A stretch of 64,000 bases of DNA from positions 1-64,000 of the forward strand of contig NZ_JAQIPB010000012.1 in NCBI RefSeq assembly GCF_028023875.1. Reading direction: 5' to 3'. Source of the DNA: Xenophilus arseniciresistens (GTDB taxonomy: Bacteria > Pseudomonadota > Gammaproteobacteria > Burkholderiales > Burkholderiaceae_C). A program made the position numbers and the translations under genes. Positions within the stretch are counted from its first letter, which is position 1, and each line of letters starts with the position of its first letter. Of the stretch, positions 9,005 to 17,371 are shown piece by piece. Below the pieces are notes generated by a model. The model saw nothing but the letters and a program-made list of their open reading frames with translations, searched no databases and was not told the DNA's origin.

Positions 9005-9589
9005 ATGGCTTCTTCTTGGATATCTTCACTGCGGGCGCTCGCCGCAGCGCGCATCGGCCACGGGCGCTGGCTGCTGGCGGCGCCCGTTCTGGCGCTGTGC
9101 GCGGCCTGCAGCCCGGTCTTCAACTGGCGCGAGGTGCCGGTGGATGCACAGCTCAAGGCCCTGCTGCCGTGCAAGCCCGATCGCGCGCAACGCGAACTGC
9201 CCATCGCGCCCGAGGGCCTGCAAGCCACCCTGAGCATGGCCGGCTGCATGGCCGGCGACGCCACCTTCGCCGTGGCGGCCTGGCCGGGCCTCGCGGCCGA
9301 CGAGGCGCCTGCCCGCCTGCAGCTGTGGCAGGCGGCCACCCGCGCGCAATGGGACAAGGCCATCGTCCAGGCTTCGGCCGTGGCCATGCCCCACATGAGC
9401 AGCACGCCCGCGCCGCAGCACTGGCTGCTCCTGCCGCCCGGCGAGCCGGCCAGGCCGCAGGCGCGCATGCGCTGGTTCGCCCATGCCGATGCGCAGGGCC
9501 GCGTCACGCTCTACCAGGCCACGGTGCTGGGCCAGCCTTCAGAGGCCGGCGCGGCCGACACCTTCTTTGGCGGCCTGATGCAGCGCTGA
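9005..9589 (+). CDS. Putative lipoprotein of unknown function
   Basis: A 194-residue protein with a hydrophobic signal and a lipobox, LALCAACS (lipid-modified Cys near residue 35), so it is probably anchored in the outer membrane. No catalytic motif was recognised. The mature part has a few cysteines and is otherwise soluble. It lies 56 bases before the beta-propeller lipoprotein on the same strand, and 85 bases from the divergent TlpA-like gene. The coding pattern is convincing but the function is unknown. Confidence 0.7.
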   Translation: MASSWISSLRALAAARIGHGRWLLAAPVLALCAACSPVFNWREVPVDAQLKALLPCKPDRAQRELPIAPEGLQATLSMAGCMAGDATFAVAAWPGLAADEAPARLQLWQAATRAQWDKAIVQASAVAMPHMSSTPAPQHWLLLPPGEPARPQARMRWFAHADAQGRVTLYQATVLGQPSEAGAADTFFGGLMQR

Positions 9590-9645
9590 GCCTGGCCGGT
9601 GCCGTGGCACCACACCCCAACAACATCCGAGGAGCCTTCGCACGC

Positions 9646-10968
9646 ATGTTCAGAGCATTGATTTCCTGCCTCACCCTGGCCGCATGGGCCGCGGCCCTGA
9701 CGGGCTGCCAGGAGCAGCCCGCCGCCGTGGCCGCCGCACCGGCCCAGGTGCGCAGCGTGGCCGTGAGCACCGCCGGCCAGCTGCTGCGCTTCGACCTGGA
9801 GCCGGCGACCCTGCGCTGGGCCCATCGCTCCAGGCAGGACGCCGAAGGCAACCGCAACGCCTTCGCGCAGGCGGCTGGCACCCTGTACCTGCCCTTTGAA
9901 AGCGGCAAGCTCGTGGCCTTCGACGCCGCCACCGGCGACATCCGCTGGACCCAGTACGCCAACATGGGCGACGGGGCCGCCGACGCGGTGATGGACGGTG
10001 ACGGCGAAACCCTCATCGATCCGCAGGGCCGCCCGTACTACATGTCGCAGCCGCTGCTGGCGGGCGACTTCGTCTACATCGCCACCGCGGGCCCGCCGCA
10101 GCATGCGCAGCCACGCCTGCAGGTCTTGCAGCGCAGCGATGGCGCGCTGGCGGGCAGCGATGGCGTCCAGACGCCCTACAACCTGTTCGCGCCCGTGGCC
10201 TGCCGCGGGCATGTCTTCGTCAATTCCGCCATCTACCTGAGCAAATACAGCGCGCAAGGCTCGGCCACCAGCTACGGCCTGCACGAGCAGGCCGCCTTCG
10301 AGGCGCCGCTGTACGCGCAGATGCAGTGCGATGGCAAGGCCCTGTACCTGGGCGACGAGCGCGGGCGCTTCTACGCGCTGCCGCTGGATGCAGACGCCAA
10401 CGTGCCGGGCGAAGGCGACATCGGCGACCCGAACAACTCTTTCACGGGCCGGCCCGAAGTGCTGCGCTGGACCTACCAGTCCGAACGCTTCCCGCGCCTG
10501 GTGAACAGCGCCGTCAACAGCACGGCCTTGCTGGGCAAGGCCCAATGGGTGGTGGCCGTGCGCCAGGACGACGAGCGCCGCGACGCCCTCATCGCGCTGG
10601 ACACCGACAACGGCCAGGAGCGCTGGACCTACGCGCCCGAGGGCCGCATCGCGCAATGGTCGGCCGACGCTTCGGGCATCGTGGGCTACACCGAGGCCGC
10701 GCCGGGCAGCCCGGGCGCCGCCACGCAGCCCACCACGCAGCTCTTCGTGCTCGACGCCAAGGGGCAGCTGCAGGCCAGGCACGCGCTGGCGAGCGAATTC
10801 CAGCCCCTGTCCAACGTGGTCAGGGCGGCCAATGGCGACCTGGTCTTCGTCACCGAACGCGGCATTGCCCAACTGAGTGCCGCCACCGGCCAGGCGCGCC
10901 TGAGCATCGCGCATCCCTTTGCCCGCCTTGAGCACGACACGGTGCGCATCGAGGCCCTTGCGCCTTGA
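9646..10968 (+). CDS. PQQ-like beta-propeller lipoprotein
   Basis: A 440-residue protein with a signal peptide and lipobox (LTGCQ near residue 21). It has repeated strands of the PQQ/WD40-like propeller type: LVAFDAATGDIRWTQY, LIALDTDNGQERWTY and LFVLDAKGQLQARH. No PQQ-binding catalytic residues are obvious, so it is more likely a scaffold like BamB than an enzyme. GAGGAG precedes the ATG at 9646; the frame stays open upstream, but that part overlaps the previous genes. It follows another lipoprotein gene. Confidence 0.82.
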   Translation: MFRALISCLTLAAWAAALTGCQEQPAAVAAAPAQVRSVAVSTAGQLLRFDLEPATLRWAHRSRQDAEGNRNAFAQAAGTLYLPFESGKLVAFDAATGDIRWTQYANMGDGAADAVMDGDGETLIDPQGRPYYMSQPLLAGDFVYIATAGPPQHAQPRLQVLQRSDGALAGSDGVQTPYNLFAPVACRGHVFVNSAIYLSKYSAQGSATSYGLHEQAAFEAPLYAQMQCDGKALYLGDERGRFYALPLDADANVPGEGDIGDPNNSFTGRPEVLRWTYQSERFPRLVNSAVNSTALLGKAQWVVAVRQDDERRDALIALDTDNGQERWTYAPEGRIAQWSADASGIVGYTEAAPGSPGAATQPTTQLFVLDAKGQLQARHALASEFQPLSNVVRAANGDLVFVTERGIAQLSAATGQARLSIAHPFARLEHDTVRIEALAP

Positions 10969-11029
10969 CGTGCGAAGCCCTGATCGCCCGGGGCGCCACG
11001 TATGATGACGGCGCCTTCGCCCCTGCCGC

Positions 11030-11488
11030 ATGAACAGCATCTTCATCGTCGCCCACGCGCCCCTGGCCCATGCCTTGCGGCAGTGCGCGCTGCATGTCTT
11101 TCCAGACGTCGAGCCCTGGATCGGCGCGCTGGATGTGCAGCCCAATGTCTCGCCCGAAGAGACCATGGGCTCGGCACGCATCATCCTGGCCCAGCACCTG
11201 GGCCGCGCGCCGCGCTCGCAGGTGCTGATGCTCACCGATCTCTTCGGCGCCACGCCCTGCAACGTGGCCCAGCAGCTGGTGGACGGCGCGCGCACGCGGC
11301 TGGTGGCGGGCGTGAACCTGCCCATGCTGCTGCGCGCCGTGACCTACCGCCACGAGCCGCTGGACGCGCAGGTGCAGCGGGCCATCGCGGGCGGCACGGC
11401 CGGCGTGATGCAGGTGGCGGTGGCAGCGCCCCAGAACCAGGTGAGGAGAGCCTTCAGTGATCAAGACATCCGTGACCATCAGCAATAA
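11030..11488 (+). CDS. PTS EIIA component, mannose type (regulatory)
   Basis: A 152-residue EIIA-Man-type protein. The phospho-accepting histidine is His9 in IFIVAHAPLA, and the MLTDLFGATPCNVAQ loop is typical. It accepts phosphate from HPr. No EIIB, EIIC or EIID gene is present, so it probably has a signalling role rather than sugar uptake, as described for the incomplete PTS of betaproteobacteria. Its 3' end overlaps ptsH by 32 bases. Confidence 0.9.
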   Translation: MNSIFIVAHAPLAHALRQCALHVFPDVEPWIGALDVQPNVSPEETMGSARIILAQHLGRAPRSQVLMLTDLFGATPCNVAQQLVDGARTRLVAGVNLPMLLRAVTYRHEPLDAQVQRAIAGGTAGVMQVAVAAPQNQVRRAFSDQDIRDHQQ

Positions 11489-11726
11489 GCTGGGTCTTCA
11501 TGCGCGTGCCTCGGCCAAGCTGACCAAGCTGGCCGGCAGCTTTCCGTGCGAGGTCTGGATCTCGCGCGGCGAGCGTCGCGTCAACGCCAAGAGCATCATG
11601 GGTGTGATGATGCTGGCCGCCGGCCTGGGCGTCACGGTGGAGCTGGAAACCGAAGGTGCGCAGGAGCAGCAGGCGATGGATGCCTTGGTCGCGCTCATGA
11701 ACGACAAGTTCGGAGAAGGCGAGTGA
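11457..11726 (+). CDS. ptsH: HPr phosphocarrier protein
   Basis: An 89-residue HPr with the active-site His15 in NKLGLHARASA and the regulatory serine at position 46 in NAKSIMGVMML. Ser46 is the site used by HPr kinase/phosphorylase, an enzyme usual in betaproteobacteria but not encoded in this window. Translation probably starts at the GTG at 11457, preceded by AGGAGAG, inside the end of the EIIA gene. It passes phosphate from EI to EIIA. Confidence 0.93.
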   Translation: MIKTSVTISNKLGLHARASAKLTKLAGSFPCEVWISRGERRVNAKSIMGVMMLAAGLGVTVELETEGAQEQQAMDALVALMNDKFGEGE

Positions 11727-11731
11727 TATGA

Positions 11732-11806
11732 CCCCCACGCTCTCCGCTTCGCGAGATTCGCTGCCCCCCGAGGGGGCGTTCGCCGCCTTGGGGCGGCCCG
11801 GCGGCG
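11732..11806 (+). repeat. Dispersed GC-rich spacer repeat, copy A
   Basis: The spacer between ptsH and ptsI carries CCCCACGCTCTCCGCTTCGC, then a CCCCCCGAGGGGG hairpin and GCCGCCTTGGGGCGGC, another hairpin. Close relatives lie at 14736-14831 (inverted) and 60649-60745. It abuts the ptsI start codon and leaves no visible Shine-Dalgarno sequence there. Confidence 0.8.
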
Positions 11807-11810
11807 TCGA

Positions 11811-13598
11811 ATGACCGTTTCGCTGCACGGCCTCGCAGTCGCCCGTGGCGTGGCCATCGGGCGTGCGGTGCTGGTGGTGTCCAGCCGCGTGGACGTGGCG
11901 CACTACTTCATCCAGGCCAGCGAGGTCGAAGCCGAGATCGGGCGGCTGCGCACGGCGCGCGATGCGGTGGCCCAGGAACTGCAGCGCCTGCAGGCCAGCG
12001 TGGCGCAGATGAAGCGCGAGGACGCGCCACACGAACTGGCGGCGCTGCTCGAAGTGCATCAGATGCTGCTGCAGGACGACGCGCTGACCGAAGGCGTCAA
12101 GCACTGGATCAGCGAGCGCCTGTACAACGCCGAATGGGCGCTCACGACCCAGCTCGAGATCGTGGCCCGCCAGTTCGACGAGATGGAGGACGACTACCTG
12201 CGCGAGCGCAAGGCCGACCTCGAACAGGTGGTCGAGCGCCTGCTGCGGCAGATGAAGGGCACCGCCGCCGTGCTGGCGCCGCCGCCGCCGCCGCGCCGCG
12301 CGCGCACCGACAGCGACGAGGGTGAGGCCGGCGAGGGCGACTTCGACGTGCCGCTGGTGCTGGTGGCGCACGACCTTTCTCCGGCCGACATGCTCCAGTT
12401 CAAGAAGAGCGTGTTCGCCGGCTTCGTCACCGACGTGGGCGGCAAGACCTCGCACACGGCCATCGTGGCGCGCAGCATGGACATCCCGGCCGTGGTGGGC
12501 GCGCGCAGCGCCAGCCAGCTGGTGCGCCAGGACGACTGGATCATCATCGACGGCGAGGCCGGCGTGGTGATCGTCGATCCCTCGCCCATCATCCTGGCCG
12601 AGTACGGCTTCAAGCAGCGCCAGGGCGAGCTGGAGCGCGAGCGCCTCTGGCGCCTGCGCCACAAGCCCGCCGTCACGCTCGACGGCGAGGCCGTGGAGCT
12701 GCTGGCCAACATCGAGATGCCCGAGGACAGCACCGCGGCCGTCAAGGCCGGTGCCGTGGGCGTGGGGCTGTTCCGCAGCGAGTTCCTGTTCATGGGCCGC
12801 GAGGCCCGCAGCCTGACGCGCCTGCCCGACGAGGACGAACAGTACGAGGCCTACCGCCGCGCCGTGGAAGGCATGCGCGGCATGCCCGTGACCATCCGCA
12901 CCATCGACATCGGCGCCGACAAGCCGCTGGACGGCAAGGCCAGCAAGCAGGAATACCTGAACCCGGCCCTGGGCCTGCGCGCCATCCGCTGGAGCCTGTC
13001 GGAGCCGGCCATGTTCCTGGTGCAGCTGCGGGCCATCCTGCGCGCGGCGGCGCATGGCCCCGTGCATCTGCTGATCCCGATGCTCGCGCATGCGCGCGAG
13101 ATCCGCCAGACGCTGGCGCTCATCGAGCATGCGCGCGAGGAACTGCGCGCCCAGGGCGTGCCGCAGGGCGAGGTCAAGCTCGGCGCGATGATCGAGATCC
13201 CGGCCGCGGCCATGATGCTGCGCGTGTTCCTGAAGCACTTCGACTTCCTGTCCATCGGCACCAACGACCTGATCCAGTACACGCTGGCCATCGACCGCGC
13301 CGACGAGGCCGTCTCGCACCTGTACGACCCCTGCCACCCGGCCGTGCTGCGGCTGGTGGCCGACACCATTGCCGAATGCCGGCGCCAGGGCAAGGGCGTG
13401 AGCGTGTGCGGCGAGATGGCGGGCGACGTGCAGTTCACGCGCCTGCTGCTGGGGCTGGGCCTGCGCAGCTTCTCCATGCACCCCTCGCAGATCCTGGCCG
13501 TGAAGCAGGAAGTGCTGAGGGCCGACACCGGCAAGCTCGCGCCCTGGGCGCAGCAGGTGCTCGACAGCGACGAGCCCTCGGAGCTGCTGGGCCACTGA
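11811..13598 (+). CDS. ptsI: PTS enzyme I
   Basis: A 595-residue phosphoenolpyruvate-protein phosphotransferase. The phosphohistidine is His215 in GGKTSHTAIVARSMDIPAVV, and the PEP-binding C-terminal barrel shows GLFRSEFLFM, IRTIDIGADKPL and the SIGTNDLIQYTLAIDR motif. EI starts the PTS phosphate chain. It is about 20 residues longer than E. coli EI because of a Pro/Glu-rich insert (around residues 156-178, APPPPPRRARTD onward) just before the histidine domain. The repeat copy A directly precedes the start codon, so translation may be coupled or SD-independent. Confidence 0.95.
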   Translation: MTVSLHGLAVARGVAIGRAVLVVSSRVDVAHYFIQASEVEAEIGRLRTARDAVAQELQRLQASVAQMKREDAPHELAALLEVHQMLLQDDALTEGVKHWISERLYNAEWALTTQLEIVARQFDEMEDDYLRERKADLEQVVERLLRQMKGTAAVLAPPPPPRRARTDSDEGEAGEGDFDVPLVLVAHDLSPADMLQFKKSVFAGFVTDVGGKTSHTAIVARSMDIPAVVGARSASQLVRQDDWIIIDGEAGVVIVDPSPIILAEYGFKQRQGELERERLWRLRHKPAVTLDGEAVELLANIEMPEDSTAAVKAGAVGVGLFRSEFLFMGREARSLTRLPDEDEQYEAYRRAVEGMRGMPVTIRTIDIGADKPLDGKASKQEYLNPALGLRAIRWSLSEPAMFLVQLRAILRAAAHGPVHLLIPMLAHAREIRQTLALIEHAREELRAQGVPQGEVKLGAMIEIPAAAMMLRVFLKHFDFLSIGTNDLIQYTLAIDRADEAVSHLYDPCHPAVLRLVADTIAECRRQGKGVSVCGEMAGDVQFTRLLLGLGLRSFSMHPSQILAVKQEVLRADTGKLAPWAQQVLDSDEPSELLGH

Positions 13599-13616
13599 GC
13601 CCGCGCGTCCAGCGCC

Positions 13617-13919
13617 TCAGCGCGGCCCGTCGGACGGGCCCCTGAAGAACACCCGCTCCTTCTGAAAGCGGAAGTCCGCTGCGGCGGGCCCGTCGCACTC
13701 GCCCTCGCGGCGCGCAGCCTCATCGCCCTCGCCGGGGCGATGAGGCGGGCCGGCGGGGTGCGCGCCAGGCGGCAGCTCGGGGTCTGCGCAGGAAGGCATC
13801 GCAGCGGCATGCGGTGCGCGCGCGGGGTGCGGCGCGTGCGGCGGGGGAGGCAGCATGATGCAGCCGCCCAGGGCGCTGCTGAGCATCAGGCCCAGGGCGG
13901 CCAGGGTACGAGGGGTCAT
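13617..13919 (-). CDS. Small putative lipoprotein, proline-rich
   Basis: A 100-residue protein with the signal MTPRTLAALGLMLSSALGGC, ending in a lipobox (LGGC). The mature part is rich in Pro, His and Ala (MLPPPPHAPHPARAPH) and has no recognised domain. Start chosen at 13919. It follows the response regulator on the same strand after 96 bases and is convergent with ptsI. A perfect palindrome (GGCCCGTC-G-GACGGGCC, 13624-13640) near its 3' end could help terminate either gene. Confidence 0.6.
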   Translation of the reverse strand: MTPRTLAALGLMLSSALGGCIMLPPPPHAPHPARAPHAAAMPSCADPELPPGAHPAGPPHRPGEGDEAARREGECDGPAAADFRFQKERVFFRGPSDGPR

Positions 13920-14015
13920 GGCAATGCAAGGCACGGCAGTGGAAAGGGGCCACTGTGCGCCTGCATCTTGGAGGCATATGGGAGGGGTGCGGGAGGCGCC
14001 CCGCGTCTCGCGGGC

Positions 14016-14735
14016 TCAGCCGGCCGGCGCTTCCTCGAAGCTGAAGCCCACGCCGTAGACCGAGCGGATCCATTCGTGCGCCGGGTCCACCGCCGCCAGC
14101 TTGCGGCGCAGGTTCTTCACATGGCTGTCCACGGCGCGCTCGGTCACGTCCAGCGTGTCCTCGTAGGCCATGTCCAGCAGCTGCGCGCGCGAGAAGATGC
14201 GCCCCGGCGCGCGCGCCAGCACCTGCAGCAGCCGGAACTCGCGCCGCGTCAGAGCCAGCCCGGTGCCGCGCAGCGTGGCCTGCCAGCGGGTTTCGTCCAA
14301 CTGCAGGGCCGATGCGCCGGCTTGCGCGTCTGCGCCACCCTGGCTGCGCCGCAGCACCGCGCGCACGCGGGCCACCACCTCGCGCGGCGAGAAAGGCTTG
14401 CAGATGTAGTCGTCCGCGCCCAGGTCCAGGCCCAGCAGGCGGTCCACTTCCTCGATGCGCGCCGTGAGCATCAGGATGGGCTTGCGCGTGTGCAGGCGCG
14501 CTTCGCGCAGCACGGCAAGGCCGTCCATCTGCGGCAGCATGATGTCCAGCAGCGTGAGGTCGGGCGGCGCGGCCTGGATGCGCGCCAGCGCGCTGGCGCC
14601 GTCGGCCACATGCTCGGTGCTGTAGCCCGCATGGCGCAGGTAGTCGCTCAGGACCGAGGCGATGTCGTGCTCGTCCTCGACGATCAGCACATGGGCCGGC
14701 GCGGGCGTCGCGCAGGAGGGGGTGGTGTTGTTCAT
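14016..14735 (-). CDS. OmpR-family response regulator (BaeR-like)
   Basis: A 239-residue regulator: receiver domain with phospho-acceptor Asp64 (TLLDIMLPQMDG) and Lys113 (YICKPFSP), then a winged-helix DNA-binding domain (LTRREFRLLQVLARAPGRIF, RAVDSHVKNLRRKL, IRSVYGVGFSFE). It would be phosphorylated by the histidine kinase encoded just upstream. The start at 14735 directly abuts repeat copy B, which separates it from the kinase gene. The receiver and partner kinase resemble the BaeSR envelope-stress pair, but the target genes are not known. Confidence 0.93.
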   Translation of the reverse strand: MNNTTPSCATPAPAHVLIVEDEHDIASVLSDYLRHAGYSTEHVADGASALARIQAAPPDLTLLDIMLPQMDGLAVLREARLHTRKPILMLTARIEEVDRLLGLDLGADDYICKPFSPREVVARVRAVLRRSQGGADAQAGASALQLDETRWQATLRGTGLALTRREFRLLQVLARAPGRIFSRAQLLDMAYEDTLDVTERAVDSHVKNLRRKLAAVDPAHEWIRSVYGVGFSFEEAPAG

Positions 14736-14831
14736 TTCAGTGGCGCCCGGCCGCCCGGCCGCCCGAAGGCACTGAGGCACCCCCTCGGGGGGCAGCGGAC
14801 CTCGCGAAGCGGGGGAGCGTGGGGGGTGGGT
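14736..14831 (-). repeat. Dispersed GC-rich spacer repeat, copy B
   Basis: Read on the minus strand, this spacer has CCCCACGCTCCCCCGCTTCG, the CCCCCCGAGGGGG hairpin and a GGCGGCCGGGCGGCCGGGCG stretch. It matches copy A in order and in orientation relative to transcription. It fills the gap between the kinase stop and the regulator start. Confidence 0.8.
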
Positions 14832-16388
14832 TCATTTCAGGGGAAGGGTCAGGCGGATGCGCAGCCCGCCGAGCGGCGAGTCGGCCGCGTCGATGACGCC
14901 GCCGTGGGCTTCTACGATGGCGCGGCAGATGGACAGGCCCAGGCCCGAGCCGCCCGAGTCGCGGTTGCGCGAGGACTCGCCGCGGAACAGGCGCTCGAAC
15001 AGCCGCGGCAGCTCGTCGGGTGCCACGCCGGGCGCGCTGTCGTCGAAGTCCAGCACCAGGCGCTGCGCGCTGCCGATGCTGCCTTCCACATGGGCCTCGA
15101 TGCGCAGCCGCCCGCCGGCGTGGGTGTAGCGCAGCGTGTTTTCCAGCAGGTTCATGAAGGCCTGGTGCAGGCGCCGGCTGTCGCCCTCCAGCACCGGCGG
15201 GGGACGCGTGCCCGGCGCTGCGTCCATGCCGAGCAGCTCCAGCGTCAGCCCGGCCTGCGCGAAGCGGTCCTGCATGGCGGCCACGGCCTCGCGCAGCACC
15301 GACAGCGGGTACACGCTCGCGCGCTCATGCGCCGCGGCATCGCCTTCCTGCATGCTGCTGCGCAGGTCGTCCACCAGTTGGCCCAGCCGCATGATCTGGC
15401 GGTGCAGGCGCAGCGCCGTGCGGTCGTCGAAGCTGCGCACGCCGTCCTGCAGCGCCTCGATCTCGGCACGCATGGCCGCCAGCGGCGTGCGCAGCTCGTG
15501 CGACACATCGGCCAGCCAGGCGCGGCGCGAGGCCTCGATGCGGTCCAGCCGCTCGGCCATGTGGTTGAAGGTGCGGCCCAGCGCGGCCAGCTCGTCCGAG
15601 CCCTGCGCCGCCACGCGTGTCTGCAGCTGGCCGCGCGCGATGCGCTGCGCGGCATGGGCCAGCTCGTCGATGGGCGTGAGCCAGCGCCGTGCCATCCACC
15701 AGGACAGGCCCAGCGCCAGCAGCAGGCCCCCCAGCGCGGCCACCGCCACCAGGCCGCGCTGGCGCGCGAGGAAGGCGCGGTCGGCTTCGCTTTCCAGCGA
15801 CTCGATGGGCGCCAGCGCCAGCGAGCCGATGCGCCGGCCCTGCAGCTTCAGCGGCACGCGCGCGGCCTTTTCCAGGTCGATGCGCGCGCCGGCCACCTGC
15901 GTGTCGTGGGCGTCGAACACCGCCAGCCGGTGCAGCAGCATGCCTTCGGGCATGCGCGGCGGCGGCGCGCCGCCGAAGACGTCAGGGCCGCCGCCAAAAG
16001 GCGGCGGGCCGTAGAGCAGGGGGCGCGGGTCGGGCCGGCCGCCGGGTGGCGCATCGCCGCCGGGCGAATACCAGGGCGGCAGGCGCGGGTCGGCCGGCAC
16101 GGCCCCATCGCCGTCCACGCTGTCATTGCCGCGCAGCAGGCGCGGCCACAGCGAGGGCTCGGTGCGAAGCCGGTCCCAGCCGCCCTGCGCGGCATGGTGG
16201 CGCACCAGGCGCTGCACCAGCCAGTCCATGCGGCTGAGTTCGATCTCGGCCACGTAGGCGCCCAGCCCGCGCTGCAGGCCGAGGATGGAAAAGGCCGCGA
16301 AGGTCAGCAGCAGCACGGCCAGCAGCGTGGCCAATGCCAGGAACAGCTTGCGCGTGAGCGTCAGTCGCAGCATCGGAAAGGCGGCCAT
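14832..16388 (-). CDS. Sensor histidine kinase (BaeS-like)
   Basis: A roughly 518-residue membrane kinase: first membrane helix at about residues 14-36, a long Pro/Gly-rich periplasmic region (residues 85-150 are rich in PPGGRP/FGGG runs), second membrane helix at about 212-232, HAMP, the H-box WLADVSHELRTPL (His297), N-box LLENTLRYTH and G-boxes ending GGSGLGLSICRAIVEAHGG. It senses an unknown envelope signal and phosphorylates the neighbouring regulator. The start at 16388 (MAAFPMLRL) was chosen; MLRL at 16373 is also possible. Repeat copy B lies between this gene and its regulator. Confidence 0.93.
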   Translation of the reverse strand: MAAFPMLRLTLTRKLFLALATLLAVLLLTFAAFSILGLQRGLGAYVAEIELSRMDWLVQRLVRHHAAQGGWDRLRTEPSLWPRLLRGNDSVDGDGAVPADPRLPPWYSPGGDAPPGGRPDPRPLLYGPPPFGGGPDVFGGAPPPRMPEGMLLHRLAVFDAHDTQVAGARIDLEKAARVPLKLQGRRIGSLALAPIESLESEADRAFLARQRGLVAVAALGGLLLALGLSWWMARRWLTPIDELAHAAQRIARGQLQTRVAAQGSDELAALGRTFNHMAERLDRIEASRRAWLADVSHELRTPLAAMRAEIEALQDGVRSFDDRTALRLHRQIMRLGQLVDDLRSSMQEGDAAAHERASVYPLSVLREAVAAMQDRFAQAGLTLELLGMDAAPGTRPPPVLEGDSRRLHQAFMNLLENTLRYTHAGGRLRIEAHVEGSIGSAQRLVLDFDDSAPGVAPDELPRLFERLFRGESSRNRDSGGSGLGLSICRAIVEAHGGVIDAADSPLGGLRIRLTLPLK

Positions 16389-16453
16389 GGCCTGCGATTC
16401 TCGGCCATGGCCCCGCCCTGGATGGCGCGCCCGGCGTGGCCAGCGAAGGGCGC

Positions 16454-16723
16454 TCACCGCAGCGGCGCCGCGGTGGCGACCACCGTGGGCGGGCGCCGGA
16501 GCGCGTGCGCAGGCGCGTAGGAATGCGCGTGCGCCTGGCCGTAGGGCAGCGAGCGCGGCGGGCGGCCGTCGCCGTGGCTGATGGTGGCCATGATCGGCGC
16601 CAGCGTGAACGCGGTGGACTGCGGTGCCGGCCTGCTGCCGCAGGCCATCCAGCCGCTCAGGCCCAGCGCCGCCGCGACGCCTGCGGCGCTGGCCAGTTGC
16701 GTCAAGCGCCGGGGCAGCTTCAT
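16454..16723 (-). CDS. Small secreted protein of unknown function
   Basis: An 89-residue protein with an N-terminal signal-like segment (MKLPRRLTQLASAAGVAAAL) and a short His/Pro-containing mature region. No domain recognised. Its ATG overlaps the stop of the preceding ATPase-like gene (ATGA), and it ends 65 bases before the kinase start, so all three genes could be one unit with the BaeSR-like system. The overlap and signal-like N-terminus support it, but such a short GC-rich frame could be fortuitous. Confidence 0.5.
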   Translation of the reverse strand: MKLPRRLTQLASAAGVAAALGLSGWMACGSRPAPQSTAFTLAPIMATISHGDGRPPRSLPYGQAHAHSYAPAHALRRPPTVVATAAPLR

Positions 16724-17364
16724 GCGCCAGCCTCCTGCGTCGCCAGCGGCAGGCGCGCGGTCAGGCGCATCAGCGCCAGCGGCGAAGCCGAGGGGTACAG
16801 CCTTCCGCCGCAGGCCTGGGCGATGCGCTGCGCGCCGTGCACGCTGTGGTGCAGCGCGGCTTCAGCCGGCGTGGGCGCCACTGCCGTTGCCGAAAGCCGC
16901 GAGAACAGGCGTGCCAGCTGCAGGCCCTGTTCGGCGGGTGCGTGCTCGCCCCAGTGCAGCACGGCGTGGCCGGCTTCCATGCGCACCGTGGCGCGCGGCA
17001 GCGTGGCGCCCAGCACATGCCGAGACAGCACCGAGAGGTGGGCCAGCAGGGCTTGCAGGTCCGAGGCCGCGCCGCGCACCACCAGCGGGGTGGCGGGCGG
17101 CGTGCCGTGCAGCTCGCACAGCCGCTGCTGCGGCTGCAGCGCCTGGGCCGCCTGCGCGACCAGGGGCCAGAAGTCGCAGCGCAGCCGCTGGGCCGCCGCA
17201 ACGGGCCTGTGCGGCGTGGGTGCGGTGAAGGGCTCGTAGGGCGTGTGGCCGGGCAGCCAGGCCCGCAGCCTGCGGGCCCAGCCGCGCAGGCTGCGTGCTT
17301 GAAGGTCCGACGGCGTGGCCGCAGCGTCGGGGTCTGTGCTCAGGAAGGCAGTGGTCTGTGGCAT
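16720..17364 (-). CDS. Protein with degenerate histidine-kinase-ATPase-like fold (putative)
   Basis: A 214-residue soluble protein from the ATG at 17364. No database-style match was recognised, but the order of motifs recalls a HATPase_c domain: DLQALLAHLSVLSRHVLG at the N-box position, GLQLARLFSR near the F-box position, and a C-terminal HGAQRIAQACGGRLYPSASP resembling the usual IVxAHGGxIxVxSxxG strand. The N-box Asn and the glycine-rich G1/G2 boxes are not visible, so ATP binding is doubtful. It lies between the porin and the BaeSR-like kinase and overlaps the next small gene. Its leader is a C/T-rich tract (G-rich on the plus strand) with no Shine-Dalgarno sequence. Confidence 0.55.
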   Translation of the reverse strand: MPQTTAFLSTDPDAAATPSDLQARSLRGWARRLRAWLPGHTPYEPFTAPTPHRPVAAAQRLRCDFWPLVAQAAQALQPQQRLCELHGTPPATPLVVRGAASDLQALLAHLSVLSRHVLGATLPRATVRMEAGHAVLHWGEHAPAEQGLQLARLFSRLSATAVAPTPAEAALHHSVHGAQRIAQACGGRLYPSASPLALMRLTARLPLATQEAGA

Positions 17365-17371
17365 GGAGGAA

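Noticed and set aside
8455-9645. Upstream extension of the beta-propeller lipoprotein frame
   Set aside because: The extension is antisense to the TlpA-like gene and overlaps another lipoprotein; the signal peptide and lipobox start at 9646.
12280-12345. The low-complexity insert in enzyme I as a frameshift or assembly error
   Set aside because: The reading frame is continuous on both sides with conserved motifs, so it is a genuine linker expansion.
13740-16520. A 926-codon open frame on the plus strand
   Set aside because: It runs antisense through the response regulator and kinase genes with no recognisable domain; the minus-strand genes have all family motifs.
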